DNA of 32,545 bases from DASYHS01 sp035998295 (lineage in GTDB: Bacteria > Pseudomonadota > Alphaproteobacteria > Azospirillales > Azospirillaceae), in assembly GCF_035998295.1 (NCBI RefSeq), contig NZ_DASYHS010000141.1, positions 1 through 32,545 of the forward strand, given 5' to 3'. Numbering within the stretch: the first letter of the stretch is position 1; every line of letters starts with the position of its first letter. The notes beneath the pieces were generated by a model, which made no database searches, was not told the DNA's origin, and worked only from the letters and a program-made list of their open reading frames with translations. The translations under genes were made by a program, and so were the position numbers. Shown here in pieces: positions 23,725 through 30,629 of this stretch.

Positions 23725-23753
23725 CATATCACAAACGCATGCGCCGCGGTCAA
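23725..23753 (-). promoter_or_regulatory. Predicted promoter of the olsB-acyltransferase pair
   Basis: On the - strand TTGACC (23748-23753), 17 bases, then GATATG (23725-23730). The -35 is good, the -10 moderate. No clear PhoB box was found, although ornithine lipids are often phosphate-regulated. Confidence 0.45.
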
Positions 23754-23790
23754 CCGACTCTTGGGGCCGACCGTCGGGGCCGGCCGCGCC

Positions 23791-24207
23791 TCAGGCTGAG
23801 CCCCGGCGGGCGCGGGTTCCCAGCCCGATCTGCTTGGCGAGCTTGCTGCGCTGCTTGGCGTAGTTCGGCGCGACCATCGGGTAGTCGGGGGGAAGCTGCC
23901 AGCGGTCCCGGTACTCCTCCGGCGACATGTCGTAGGCGGTCTTGAGATGCCGCTTCAGCATCTTGAGCTTTTTGCCGTCCTCGAGGCAGACGATATAGTC
24001 GGGCGTGACCGACTTCTTGATCGGCACCGCGGGCTGCGGCCGCTCCTGCGCCGGGGCCGGCTCCACGCCGACGTTGGCGAGGGTCTTGTAGACCTGTTCG
24101 ATGAGTTGGGGAAGGTCTGTAACGGGCACCATATTGTTGGACACGTGCGCCGCTACGATCTCTGTCGTCAAGGACAACAGTTCATTGGAGGGTGTCTCGT
24201 CGTTCAT
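23791..24207 (-). CDS. mucR: MucR/Ros-family transcriptional regulator
   Basis: A 138-residue regulator. MucR proteins are alphaproteobacterial global regulators of polysaccharides, motility, virulence and cell cycle. The family core is IVCLEDGKKLKMLKRHLKTA followed by YDMSPEEYRDRWQLPPDYP and MVAPNYAKQRSKLAKQIGLG (residues ~75-132). The Ros zinc finger normally has C-x2-C and two His; here the second Cys position is Asp and the second His position is Ala, leaving only Cys and one His. ATG 24207 has a strong AGGAG nine bases upstream. A divergent TusA-like gene starts 90 bases away; the palindrome at 24249-24270 overlaps the mucR -35. Confidence 0.9.
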   Translation of the reverse strand: MNDETPSNELLSLTTEIVAAHVSNNMVPVTDLPQLIEQVYKTLANVGVEPAPAQERPQPAVPIKKSVTPDYIVCLEDGKKLKMLKRHLKTAYDMSPEEYRDRWQLPPDYPMVAPNYAKQRSKLAKQIGLGTRARRGSA

Positions 24208-24238
24208 CCAACTTTGCTCCTGGATGCTGTCGATCTGA

Positions 24239-24267
24239 CGTATAAGTCTTATTGCGCCCGGGTGCAA
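24239..24267 (-). promoter_or_regulatory. Predicted mucR promoter
   Basis: On the - strand TTGCAC (24262-24267), a 17-base spacer and TATACG (24239-24244), with a start of transcription near 24232 and a short leader to ATG 24207. Confidence 0.5.
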
Positions 24268-24270
24268 TAA
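24249..24270. repeat. 22-bp near-perfect palindrome in the mucR/tusA-like divergent region
   Basis: TTATTGC (24249-24255) and GCAATAA (24264-24270) flank a centre with CCCGGG; only one base pair breaks full symmetry. It covers the mucR -35, so a dimeric regulator bound here could repress mucR and act on the divergent gene. Confidence 0.65.
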
Positions 24271-24297
24271 CGTTTCATTCGGACGGAAGAGCAGGCT

Positions 24298-24555
24298 TTG
24301 AGCGACCAAAAAACAATGGGACAGTTCCTCGACATAACCAGGGACGTTTGCCCGTTAACCTTTGTGAAGGTGAAGTTGCGTCTGGAACGGCTGGCTCCGG
24401 GGGAGGTCCTGGACGTGCGTCTAAACGCGGGCGAGCCGCTGGAGAATGTACCGCGGGCGGCCGCCGAACTGGGCCATTCCGTCGAATTCCTGGGTGCGGA
24501 AGATCCGGGCGGCGGCGGCGTCCACCGCCTCAGGATACGGAAGTCCGCGTCATGA
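24298..24555 (+). CDS. TusA-family sulfurtransferase-like protein
   Basis: An 85-residue protein of the TusA/SirA fold. The family Cys is in ITRDVCPLTFVKVKLRLERL near residue 18, and GEVLDVRLNAGEPLENVPRA follows. TusA proteins carry persulfide sulfur on this Cys to tRNA thiolation or other acceptors. The usual CPxP signature is CPLT here. The start is uncertain: TTG 24298 has GGAAGAG upstream and gives MSDQKTMGQF; ATG 24316 would give a 79-residue form. It is the only + strand gene in the middle of the window, divergent from mucR, and overlaps the rimI 3' end by six bases. Confidence 0.8.
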   Translation: MSDQKTMGQFLDITRDVCPLTFVKVKLRLERLAPGEVLDVRLNAGEPLENVPRAAAELGHSVEFLGAEDPGGGGVHRLRIRKSAS

Positions 24556-25017
24556 GGAGCGGCGTTCCGCCTCGATGATGTCGCGGCGCATCACCAGGGC
24601 CGTCATGCGCCCGTCCTTTCTACGGTAGTAGCCGGGCCTGCGCCCGACTTCCACGAAACTATTATTAGTATACAAACGAATTGCTGCGGGGTTGTCCTCG
24701 GCCACTTCGAGGAAGACGGTCTGCGCGCCGCGCTGCGTCGCCCGCTCGATCACGGTCGCGAGCAGGCGCGCGCCATGACCCCGGTTGCGCATGGCCGGCC
24801 GCACGCCCAGCGTGATGACCTCGGTCTCCCCCGCCGCCGTGCGCAGGATGACGAGGCCGGCGGCCCGGCCGCCCTCCTCGATCGAGACGAACCCCTCGTT
24901 GCCGGGATTGGCCAGGAGGGTCATGAAGCCGAGCGCCGGCCAAGCGTCCTCGGGGAAGGCGTCGGCGTGGATCTCCGCCAGCAGCGACGCGTCGGCGAGG
25001 CGGACCGGCCGGATCAC
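24550..25017 (-). CDS. rimI: Ribosomal-protein-alanine N-acetyltransferase RimI
   Basis: A 155-residue GNAT acetyltransferase. Motif A, LGVRPAMRNRGHGARLLATV, is near residue 80 with the acetyl-CoA loop RNRGHG; FLEVAEDNPAAIRLYTNNSF near 112 is the RimI signature. RimI acetylates the N-terminus of ribosomal protein S18 in E. coli. The start is GTG 25017, overlapping the tsaB stop by four bases (GTGA). Adjacency to tsaB is the widely conserved arrangement. The 3' end overlaps the convergent TusA-like gene. Confidence 0.9.
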   Translation of the reverse strand: MIRPVRLADASLLAEIHADAFPEDAWPALGFMTLLANPGNEGFVSIEEGGRAAGLVILRTAAGETEVITLGVRPAMRNRGHGARLLATVIERATQRGAQTVFLEVAEDNPAAIRLYTNNSFVEVGRRPGYYRRKDGRMTALVMRRDIIEAERRSS

Positions 25018-25673
25018 GGGCGGGTCCCTCCCGGCAGGGTCACGTCGGGCGCGCGCAGGTAGAGCGGTCCCGGCATCCCGCCGCCCGGCTCCCGAGTCGC
25101 GGCGATGCGGGCGACGACCGCGGCATCGGGTGCGGCCTGGGCGGCGATCCTCGCGTCGGGATGCGCGGCGAGGGCGCCGGCCATGCGCTCCGCCCCGTCG
25201 CCGGCGACGAGCAGCGGGCCCTCGGGCAGGCGGACCTGGCCCGGCGGCGCCACCTGGGGCGCTTCCATCGGCGCCAGGTCGGGCGCGAAGCCCTGGACGA
25301 ACAGCTCCGCCCGGCGCGACTCGACGGCCACCAGCACCGTCCGCCCGTCGCGCCGGCCGGCCGGGACCGCATGGGCGAAGGCTTCGAAGGTGGTGACGCC
25401 TATCAGGGGCCGGCCGGCGGCGAGCGCCATCGCGCGGGCCGTCGCGAGGCCGATTCGCAGCCCGGTGAAGCTGCCGGGGCCGACCGTGACCGCCAGCCGG
25501 TCCAGGTCGCCGAAGCCGAGGCCGGCCTCCTCCAGCGTCGCCAGCACCATCGGCACCAGGACCTCGGACTGGCCGCGCGCCATCGCCACGTCTCTCCGGG
25601 CGAGGACGGTGCCGTCGGCCGTCACCGCGGTGGAGCAGGCGCCGGTCGCGCAGTCGAGGGCGAGGATCTTCAT
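25014..25673 (-). CDS. tsaB: tRNA threonylcarbamoyladenosine biosynthesis protein TsaB
   Basis: TsaB is the partner of TsaD in making t6A37 of tRNA. The 219-residue protein has an ASKHA-like fold: MKILALDCATGACSTAV at the N-terminus, GQSEVLVPMVLATLEEAGL near residue 35 and the signature VGPGSFTGLRIGLATARAMA near 64. It probably has no catalytic metal site of its own, as in the family. A GGAAGGA ribosome binding site lies about 5 bases before ATG 25673. Upstream is a G/C-rich short tandem repeat. Longer readings to 26369 run into the glucosaminidase gene and are rejected. Confidence 0.93.
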   Translation of the reverse strand: MKILALDCATGACSTAVTADGTVLARRDVAMARGQSEVLVPMVLATLEEAGLGFGDLDRLAVTVGPGSFTGLRIGLATARAMALAAGRPLIGVTTFEAFAHAVPAGRRDGRTVLVAVESRRAELFVQGFAPDLAPMEAPQVAPPGQVRLPEGPLLVAGDGAERMAGALAAHPDARIAAQAAPDAAVVARIAATREPGGGMPGPLYLRAPDVTLPGGTRP

Positions 25674-25684
25674 GTGTCCTTCCG

Positions 25685-25735
25685 CTGGGTGGGCCACTGG
25701 GTGGGGCCACTGGGTGGGGCCGCCGGGTGGGGCCG
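25685..25735. repeat. Short tandem repeat (12-13 bp, four copies) upstream of tsaB
   Basis: Four units of the type CTGGGTGGGGCCA (one 12 bases, three 13 bases, with small changes) lie just upstream of the tsaB ribosome binding site. On the - strand they are C-rich. They may have arisen by slippage; G-rich strand structure is possible. Confidence 0.75.
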
Positions 25736-25825
25736 GCGCATCTTCTAGGCCGGCCGGGCGGCCCCGTCGACCCGCGAGTTCCCCGATCTGCGAACCGCGG
25801 CCGACTCGGCAAGTTCCGCCGGCGC

Positions 25826-27628
25826 TCAGCCGCGCGTGCCGGCCGGCAGATACGTCCACAGAGCCGGCTCCTCGCCGTGGAGCCGTGCGCCGTCGAGCCG
25901 GTACAGCAGGTTGCCGCGGATGATCGCCTGCACGTTCGCGACATAGGCGGGGCCGCGTTCGGAATACTTGAGCAGTCCGCTCGCGAGCGTCAGCCCGTCG
26001 GGATACCTGCCGTCGGCGCGCTGGGCCGCCCGCGCCGCGCGCAGGCCGGTATAGGCCCAGTGGGTGTTGAGGTTGTGGACGTAGGAACGCACGCTGTCCA
26101 GCAGGCGGTCGAAGACGCGGATCCGGTAGTCCCGCCCCGGCCGGCCGCCGCGCGGCATCAGCCCGTCCTCGCCCAGCGTGATCTGCCCGAACAGCGCGTT
26201 GCCGTTGCGTGCGAAGCGCGACCTGCCCCAGCCGCTCTCCTCCGCCGCCTGGGCCAGGGCCAGCGACGGCGGCACGACGTCGACCCGCCGCAGCAGCCCG
26301 TCGAAGTCCACCTCGGCCCCGCCGGCCGCCTCCGGCGCGCGGTAGCGCTCGGCGAGCTGGGTCAGCCATGCCGCGTCCCGGTAGCCGTGCGCCAGCCCGT
26401 TCCGCGCCGCCTGCGCGAGCTGCTCCAGCCGCCGGCGGTCCGCCTCCACCTCCTCGTTGACGTGCAGCACCAGCGGCAGCACGGCCGCCAGGAAGCGCAT
26501 CTTGCGCTCCTCGATGCTGCCGGCGCTCTCGATGTCGAGGGGCAGGCGCTCGACGAGCTGCCGCGGCACCGGGAGGCCGAGGTCGCTGGCCTCGTCGATC
26601 CGGCGCGGGTCGATCCGCACGGCGTGCCGGACGGTTTCGGGGAAGGCCTCCGGTTCCGCGATGTCGGGCAGCGGGGGTTCCGGGAGCGGGGAGGCGGGCG
26701 CCTCGGGCGCCTGCGCCATCTCCGCCTCGGCCATCTCCGCCTCGGGCACGGGCAGCGGAACCGGCTCCGGCCGGGGTGCGGCGCGCCGGGCCTGCCGTTC
26801 CGCTTCATCCAGCGCCGCGACCTGGGCCGCGGCGGCTTCGAGCACCGAGTCGAGGGTCGGGCCCGGCGGCGGTTCGTCGCTGGATGGGGCGTTGCCGGGG
26901 GCGGCCGGCGACGGCTCGACCGCCGCGGCTGCCGCGGCCGCGAGCAGGGCGTAGCTCGGCGCGAAGTCGGGCGGGGGCAGCGGTTCGGGCAGCCGGCTCC
27001 AGCTCGGCGGCACCGTGGACGCCAGCCGGCACGACCCGATGTCGACCAGTTCCAGCGCGACGAGCGGCAGCGCCGGGACCGGGGGCGCCAGTGGGGCGGG
27101 TTCCGGCGCGGCCGGTTCGTGCAGCGGCGCGCGCAACGGGATCGGCGCAGGCGCGGCCGGGCGGTCCAGAAGATGCGCGGCGTTGGCGGTGCGCGCCTCG
27201 TCCCGGTCGCAGGCGCCGACGCCCCCGGGCCACAGCGCCATATCGGGCGGTGGCCGTCGTTCCGGCGCCGGTCGGCGCAGCGGGACGAGCGTGGCCACGA
27301 GCCGCGGCGCCAGCGCCGCGGCGAGGTCGGCCGCCTTTACGGCGTCGAGGCTGCACATGCCGCCAGCCCCGGCATGCAGCGCGAGGGAGAGCGCCCGGGG
27401 CGGGGGCTGGGTCGTGGTGGCCTGAAGGGGGACGGCCTCGACCGGGACGGCCTGGACCGGGGCTGCCCGATGCGGCACGGGGGGAGGCGCCACCGCGACC
27501 ACGACGGCCGCCGGCGCGTCGGATGACGCGGGCGCCGACCATTTCAGCCAGGCGCCGGTCCCCGCCCCCAGAACGAAGGCCGCCGCCCCGGCGGCGCAGA
27601 CGCGCCGCCAGCCGAGCGGATGACCCAT
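25826..27628 (-). CDS. Bax-like glucosaminidase-domain protein with long proline/alanine-rich linker
   Basis: A 600-residue protein anchored by an N-terminal membrane segment (VCAAGAAAFVLGAGTGAW). Residues ~30-330 are Pro/Ala/Val-rich low complexity with scattered Cys, without a recognisable domain. From about residue 370 (IEERKMRFLAAVLPLVLHVN) to the end it matches Bax-type glucosaminidase proteins: SLALAQAAEESGWGRSRFAR, NGNALFGQITLGEDGLMP and RSYVHNLNTHWAYTGLRAAR. The Glu in EESGWG fits the catalytic acid. It would cut or remodel peptidoglycan in the periplasm. ATG 27628 is favoured over 27646, since AGGGA lies just before it. Start uncertainty is 6 residues. Confidence 0.82.
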   Translation of the reverse strand: MGHPLGWRRVCAAGAAAFVLGAGTGAWLKWSAPASSDAPAAVVVAVAPPPVPHRAAPVQAVPVEAVPLQATTTQPPPRALSLALHAGAGGMCSLDAVKAADLAAALAPRLVATLVPLRRPAPERRPPPDMALWPGGVGACDRDEARTANAAHLLDRPAAPAPIPLRAPLHEPAAPEPAPLAPPVPALPLVALELVDIGSCRLASTVPPSWSRLPEPLPPPDFAPSYALLAAAAAAAVEPSPAAPGNAPSSDEPPPGPTLDSVLEAAAAQVAALDEAERQARRAAPRPEPVPLPVPEAEMAEAEMAQAPEAPASPLPEPPLPDIAEPEAFPETVRHAVRIDPRRIDEASDLGLPVPRQLVERLPLDIESAGSIEERKMRFLAAVLPLVLHVNEEVEADRRRLEQLAQAARNGLAHGYRDAAWLTQLAERYRAPEAAGGAEVDFDGLLRRVDVVPPSLALAQAAEESGWGRSRFARNGNALFGQITLGEDGLMPRGGRPGRDYRIRVFDRLLDSVRSYVHNLNTHWAYTGLRAARAAQRADGRYPDGLTLASGLLKYSERGPAYVANVQAIIRGNLLYRLDGARLHGEEPALWTYLPAGTRG

Positions 27629-27652
27629 GCGAGCGTCCCTGTCCATTCCACC

Positions 27653-27712
27653 GCCGGTCCCGAAACGGGACCGGCCAGCCGTTCGACGCCCCGACGGGGC
27701 GGACGGTTGGCC
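27653..27712 (-). repeat. Two strong hairpins between the NifU-like gene and the glucosaminidase gene
   Basis: Hairpin 1: GCCGGTCCCG (27653-27662) with CGGGACCGGC (27666-27675), 10 bp, loop AAA. Hairpin 2: GGCCA (27673-27677), CCGT (27679-27682) and CGCCCC (27687-27692) pair with GGGGCG (27696-27701), ACGG (27703-27706) and TGGCC (27708-27712). They share three bases, so the two cannot fully fold together. No U-run follows on either strand. Confidence 0.6.
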
Positions 27713-27755
27713 GGAACGGACAGGTTAACCCTAGTGGGCTACCTCGCTCAAGGGG

Positions 27756-28307
27756 TCAGGCGGATTGCCGGACCTCGACGACCTCGGGGATGTAGTGGCG
27801 GAGCATGTTCTCGATGCCCGACTTCAAGGTGGCGGTCGAGCTCGGGCAGCCCGCGCAGGAGCCCTTCATGTGCAGAAAGACGACGCCGTCCTCGAAGCCC
27901 TCGAAGGTGATGTCGCCGCCGTCCATCGCGACCGCCGGGCGGACGCGCGTGTCCAGCAGCTCCTTGATCTGGCTGACGATCTCGTCGTCCTCGTCGCTGG
28001 CGGCATGGCCGTCCCCCGCGTCCTCGAGCACGATCGGCAGCCCGGCCATCATGTGTTCCATGATCGCGCCGAGGATCGACGGCTTCAGGAGGTACCAGTC
28101 GCGGTCCTCGGCCTTGGTCACGGTGACGAAGTCGGAGCCCAGGAAGACGCCGGTGACGCCCTCGACCTCGAACAGGCGCTGCGCCAGGGGCGAGCGCTGG
28201 GCCGCCTCGGCGTTCGGGAAATCGGCCGTTCCGTGGCCGAGCACGTCGCGTCCGGGCAGGAACTTGAGGGTCGCCGGGTTGGGGGTCTGCTCGGTCTGGA
28301 TGAACAT
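27756..28307 (-). CDS. NifU-family iron-sulfur scaffold protein
   Basis: A 183-residue protein with an N-terminal Nfu_N domain (MFIQTEQTPNPATLKFLPGR, then FEVEGVTGVFLGSDFVTVTK) and a C-terminal NifU domain from about residue 110 (IKELLDTRVRPAVAMDGGDI). The cluster-binding motif CAGCPSS is near residue 149. Such proteins carry and pass on Fe-S clusters. GGAG before ATG 28307 is a good ribosome binding site. It follows the universal stress protein gene after 107 bases. Confidence 0.93.
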   Translation of the reverse strand: MFIQTEQTPNPATLKFLPGRDVLGHGTADFPNAEAAQRSPLAQRLFEVEGVTGVFLGSDFVTVTKAEDRDWYLLKPSILGAIMEHMMAGLPIVLEDAGDGHAASDEDDEIVSQIKELLDTRVRPAVAMDGGDITFEGFEDGVVFLHMKGSCAGCPSSTATLKSGIENMLRHYIPEVVEVRQSA

Positions 28308-28414
28308 GGATCTTCTCCTCGGTCCCGGCTCCGCGCCGGCGTCGCTATCTCGAAGGTGGGACGGCGGGTGCCGGGGATCAAGCCTCGTTCCCGCCACCCT
28401 GCCGTGCGGCACGC

Positions 28415-28912
28415 TCAGGTCACGACCAGGAGCTGCTCCTCCGTCAGCGTGCCCGGCACCACCGTCAGCGGTATGGACAGCTTGGACACGCCCTTGCCGG
28501 TCAGATAGCTGACGAGGGGGCCGGGGCCTTCCGGCCCGGTGCCGGCGCCGAGCACGAGGATGGAGATCGACGGCTCCTCCTCGATCAGGCGCAGCAGCTC
28601 CTCCCGGCGGTTCCCCTCGCGCACGTAGAGGCCCGGCATCTTCCCGGTCAGCTCGTTGACGACGCGGGCATGGCGCTGGAGGATCTGCTCCGCCTCGGTC
28701 CGGCGCTCCTCGCGCATGATGTCCTCGACCGCCATCCAATGCTGGAAGTCCGCCGACTCCGTGACCACCAGCAGCGCGACCCGGCCGCCGGAGTTGCGCG
28801 CGCGGTAGCTCGCGTATTTCAAGGCCACGCCCAGTTCCGCGCTCTCGTCCAGGACCACCAGGAAGATGCGCGGGAATTTCTCCGGATGCTCCCGTCCGGT
28901 GCCGTCGGTCAT
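28415..28912 (-). CDS. Universal stress protein
   Basis: A 165-residue single-domain UspA-like protein: RIFLVVLDESAELGVALKYA at residues 15-34 and SISILVLGAGTGPEGPGPLV near 115. The classical ATP-binding loop G-x2-G-x9-G(S/T) is only partly recognisable (GAGTGPEGPGPLVSYLTGKG), so ATP binding is uncertain. It starts 3 bases after the TIGR02186 gene stop, so the two are cotranscribed. Confidence 0.85.
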   Translation of the reverse strand: MTDGTGREHPEKFPRIFLVVLDESAELGVALKYASYRARNSGGRVALLVVTESADFQHWMAVEDIMREERRTEAEQILQRHARVVNELTGKMPGLYVREGNRREELLRLIEEEPSISILVLGAGTGPEGPGPLVSYLTGKGVSKLSIPLTVVPGTLTEEQLLVVT

Positions 28913-28915
28913 GGT

Positions 28916-29683
28916 TCACACCCTGCGGAACACCGCTCCGGCCAGCCATCCCGCCGCCATCGCGAACACAATGGCGACGGTCGCGTAGAGCAGGGACTGG
29001 CGCGTCGCGAAATCGTACACGTCTGCGCTGAACCCGATCTTGCTGACGGCGAGCGGCGTCGTCTGCGCGCTGACCACGTCGCCGTCGCGGATCAGGTAGA
29101 CGCTCACAATATACGCCCCCGTCGGGACGTTCGCGGGAAAATAGATCGTCGTGCGGAACAGCCGCTCGCCCAGGAAGGCGACCTGGGCGTGCTCGGTCGA
29201 ATAGAGGCCGTCCTCCTGCTTCTTGCGGATCAAGGCCTCCCGGAACTCGCGGACGGTCTCGGGCGGCGCCGGCTCGCCCGGCACCAGGTTGAGGTAGCCG
29301 AGCCCGATCTCGTGGCGCTGGAGGACCGAATCCTCGACCAGCATCCCGAGCGGGCGCGTCGTGGCGACGCGATAGAAGCTCGGCACCTGCGTGAAGCCCA
29401 GCCTCCTGGTGTTGAGCCAGATCCCCGCCACCCGCTCCTTGCGGCGGACGACGGTGTCGTCCGGCGGACCCTGGACGACGACCGCGACGTCGCCCGGCCC
29501 GTCGACGGCGCCGAACAGGACGACCTCGGTCCCGGTGAACCCGGTCGTGATCGCGATCAGGTGGTGGGACAGGTCGGCGACCAGCGCCTGGGCCCGCAAC
29601 GCCTGCGTGCCCGCGGCCAGCGCCCCCAGCGTGGCGCAGAGCAGGGCGGCCAGCCGCAGGCCGGGGACCGCGCGCGACGTCAT
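28916..29683 (-). CDS. TIGR02186 family (Alph_Pro_TM) putative membrane protein
   Basis: A 255-residue protein conserved mainly in alphaproteobacteria and without known function. An N-terminal signal peptide (LRLAALLCATLGALAAGTQA) precedes ALVADLSHHLIAITTGFTGT, a beta-rich periplasmic part with GIWLNTRRLGFTQVPSFYRV, TTIYFPANVPTGAYIVSVYL, and one C-terminal helix (SLLYATVAIVFAMAAGWLAG). It overlaps the TSUP transporter stop by four bases (ATGA) and is followed by the USP gene. The coupling suggests it is an accessory of the transporter; that is inference. Confidence 0.88.
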   Translation of the reverse strand: MTSRAVPGLRLAALLCATLGALAAGTQALRAQALVADLSHHLIAITTGFTGTEVVLFGAVDGPGDVAVVVQGPPDDTVVRRKERVAGIWLNTRRLGFTQVPSFYRVATTRPLGMLVEDSVLQRHEIGLGYLNLVPGEPAPPETVREFREALIRKKQEDGLYSTEHAQVAFLGERLFRTTIYFPANVPTGAYIVSVYLIRDGDVVSAQTTPLAVSKIGFSADVYDFATRQSLLYATVAIVFAMAAGWLAGAVFRRV

Positions 29684-30597
29684 GAGGCGACCGCGTTCGT
29701 GACGGAGTACAGGTCCTCGGGCACGGCGACCAGGTCCCAGGCGAGCCTGAAGGCCACGGCGACGACCAGCAGTCCGAGCAGGAAGCGCGCTTGGTCGGCC
29801 CGCAGGTAGCTGCCGGCGCGGGTGCCGAACTGGGCGCCGATCACGCCGCCCACCAGCAGCAGCAGGGCCAGCACGACGTCCACGGTCTGGTTCAGCGCCG
29901 CGTGCAGGAAGGTGGCGATGGCGGTGGAGAAGATGATCTGGAACAGCGAGGTGCCCGCCACCATCGCCGTCGGCATGCCCAGCAGGTAGATCATGGCGGG
30001 GACCAGCATGAACCCGCCGCCGATGCCCATGATCGCGACCAGGACGCCGCCGATGAAGCCGATGCCGCCGGGCAGCAGGGCGCTGACGTAGAGGCGCGAG
30101 CGCGGAAAGCGCATCTTCAGCGGCAGCCCGTGCAGCCAGGTGTGCTTGTGCAGCTTGCGTCGCTGGCCGGGGCGCCGGCGGCGCAGCAGCGCGCGGGCGC
30201 TCTCCACCAGCATCAGCGAGCCGATGCCGCCGAGAAACGCGACGTAGGACAGCGAGATCACGACGTCGATCTGGCCGAGGCGCTGGAGCACGCCGAAGAT
30301 CACGACGCCGATCGCGGTGCCGGCGGCACCCCCGATCAGCATCACCCAGCCCATCTTCAGGTCGACGTTGTTGCGCCGCCAATGGGCCAGCACGCCCGAC
30401 ACGCTGGCCGCGACGAGCTGGTTGGACTGGGTCCCGACCGCGACCGCGGGCGGCACGCCGAGGAAGATCAGCAGCGGCGTCATCAGGAACCCGCCGCCGA
30501 CGCCGAACAGCCCGGACAGGAATCCGACCGCGCTGCCGAGCGCCAGCACGAGCAGCGCGTTGACCGACATCTCGGCGATCGGGAGATAGATCTGCAT
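29680..30597 (-). CDS. Sulfite exporter TauE/SafE (TSUP) family transporter
   Basis: A 305-residue inner-membrane protein with about eight hydrophobic segments in two repeats. The repeat signatures are GFLSGLFGVGGGFLMTPLLI near residue 25 and GFIGGVLVAIMGIGGGFMLV near 180, each a Gly-rich TSUP motif; a basic cytoplasmic loop lies between (RRRRPGQRRKLHKHTW). TSUP proteins move organosulfur or sulfite-like anions; the substrate here is unknown. It overlaps the TIGR02186 gene. ATG 30597 gives MQIYLPIAEMS. Confidence 0.93.
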   Translation of the reverse strand: MQIYLPIAEMSVNALLVLALGSAVGFLSGLFGVGGGFLMTPLLIFLGVPPAVAVGTQSNQLVAASVSGVLAHWRRNNVDLKMGWVMLIGGAAGTAIGVVIFGVLQRLGQIDVVISLSYVAFLGGIGSLMLVESARALLRRRRPGQRRKLHKHTWLHGLPLKMRFPRSRLYVSALLPGGIGFIGGVLVAIMGIGGGFMLVPAMIYLLGMPTAMVAGTSLFQIIFSTAIATFLHAALNQTVDVVLALLLLVGGVIGAQFGTRAGSYLRADQARFLLGLLVVAVAFRLAWDLVAVPEDLYSVTNAVAS

Positions 30598-30629
30598 GCC
30601 CAGGACGAGGCGGGGACCGGAAGGCTACC

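Noticed and set aside
21922..23727. A 601-codon frame joining the acyltransferase with upstream sequence.
   Set aside because: The N-terminal half is an out-of-frame reading of the olsB-like gene; only the part from 22833 leftward matches PlsC.
23700..23760. PhoB box before olsB.
   Set aside because: Only a partial CTGTCGC half-site is seen, without a second repeat at 11-base spacing.
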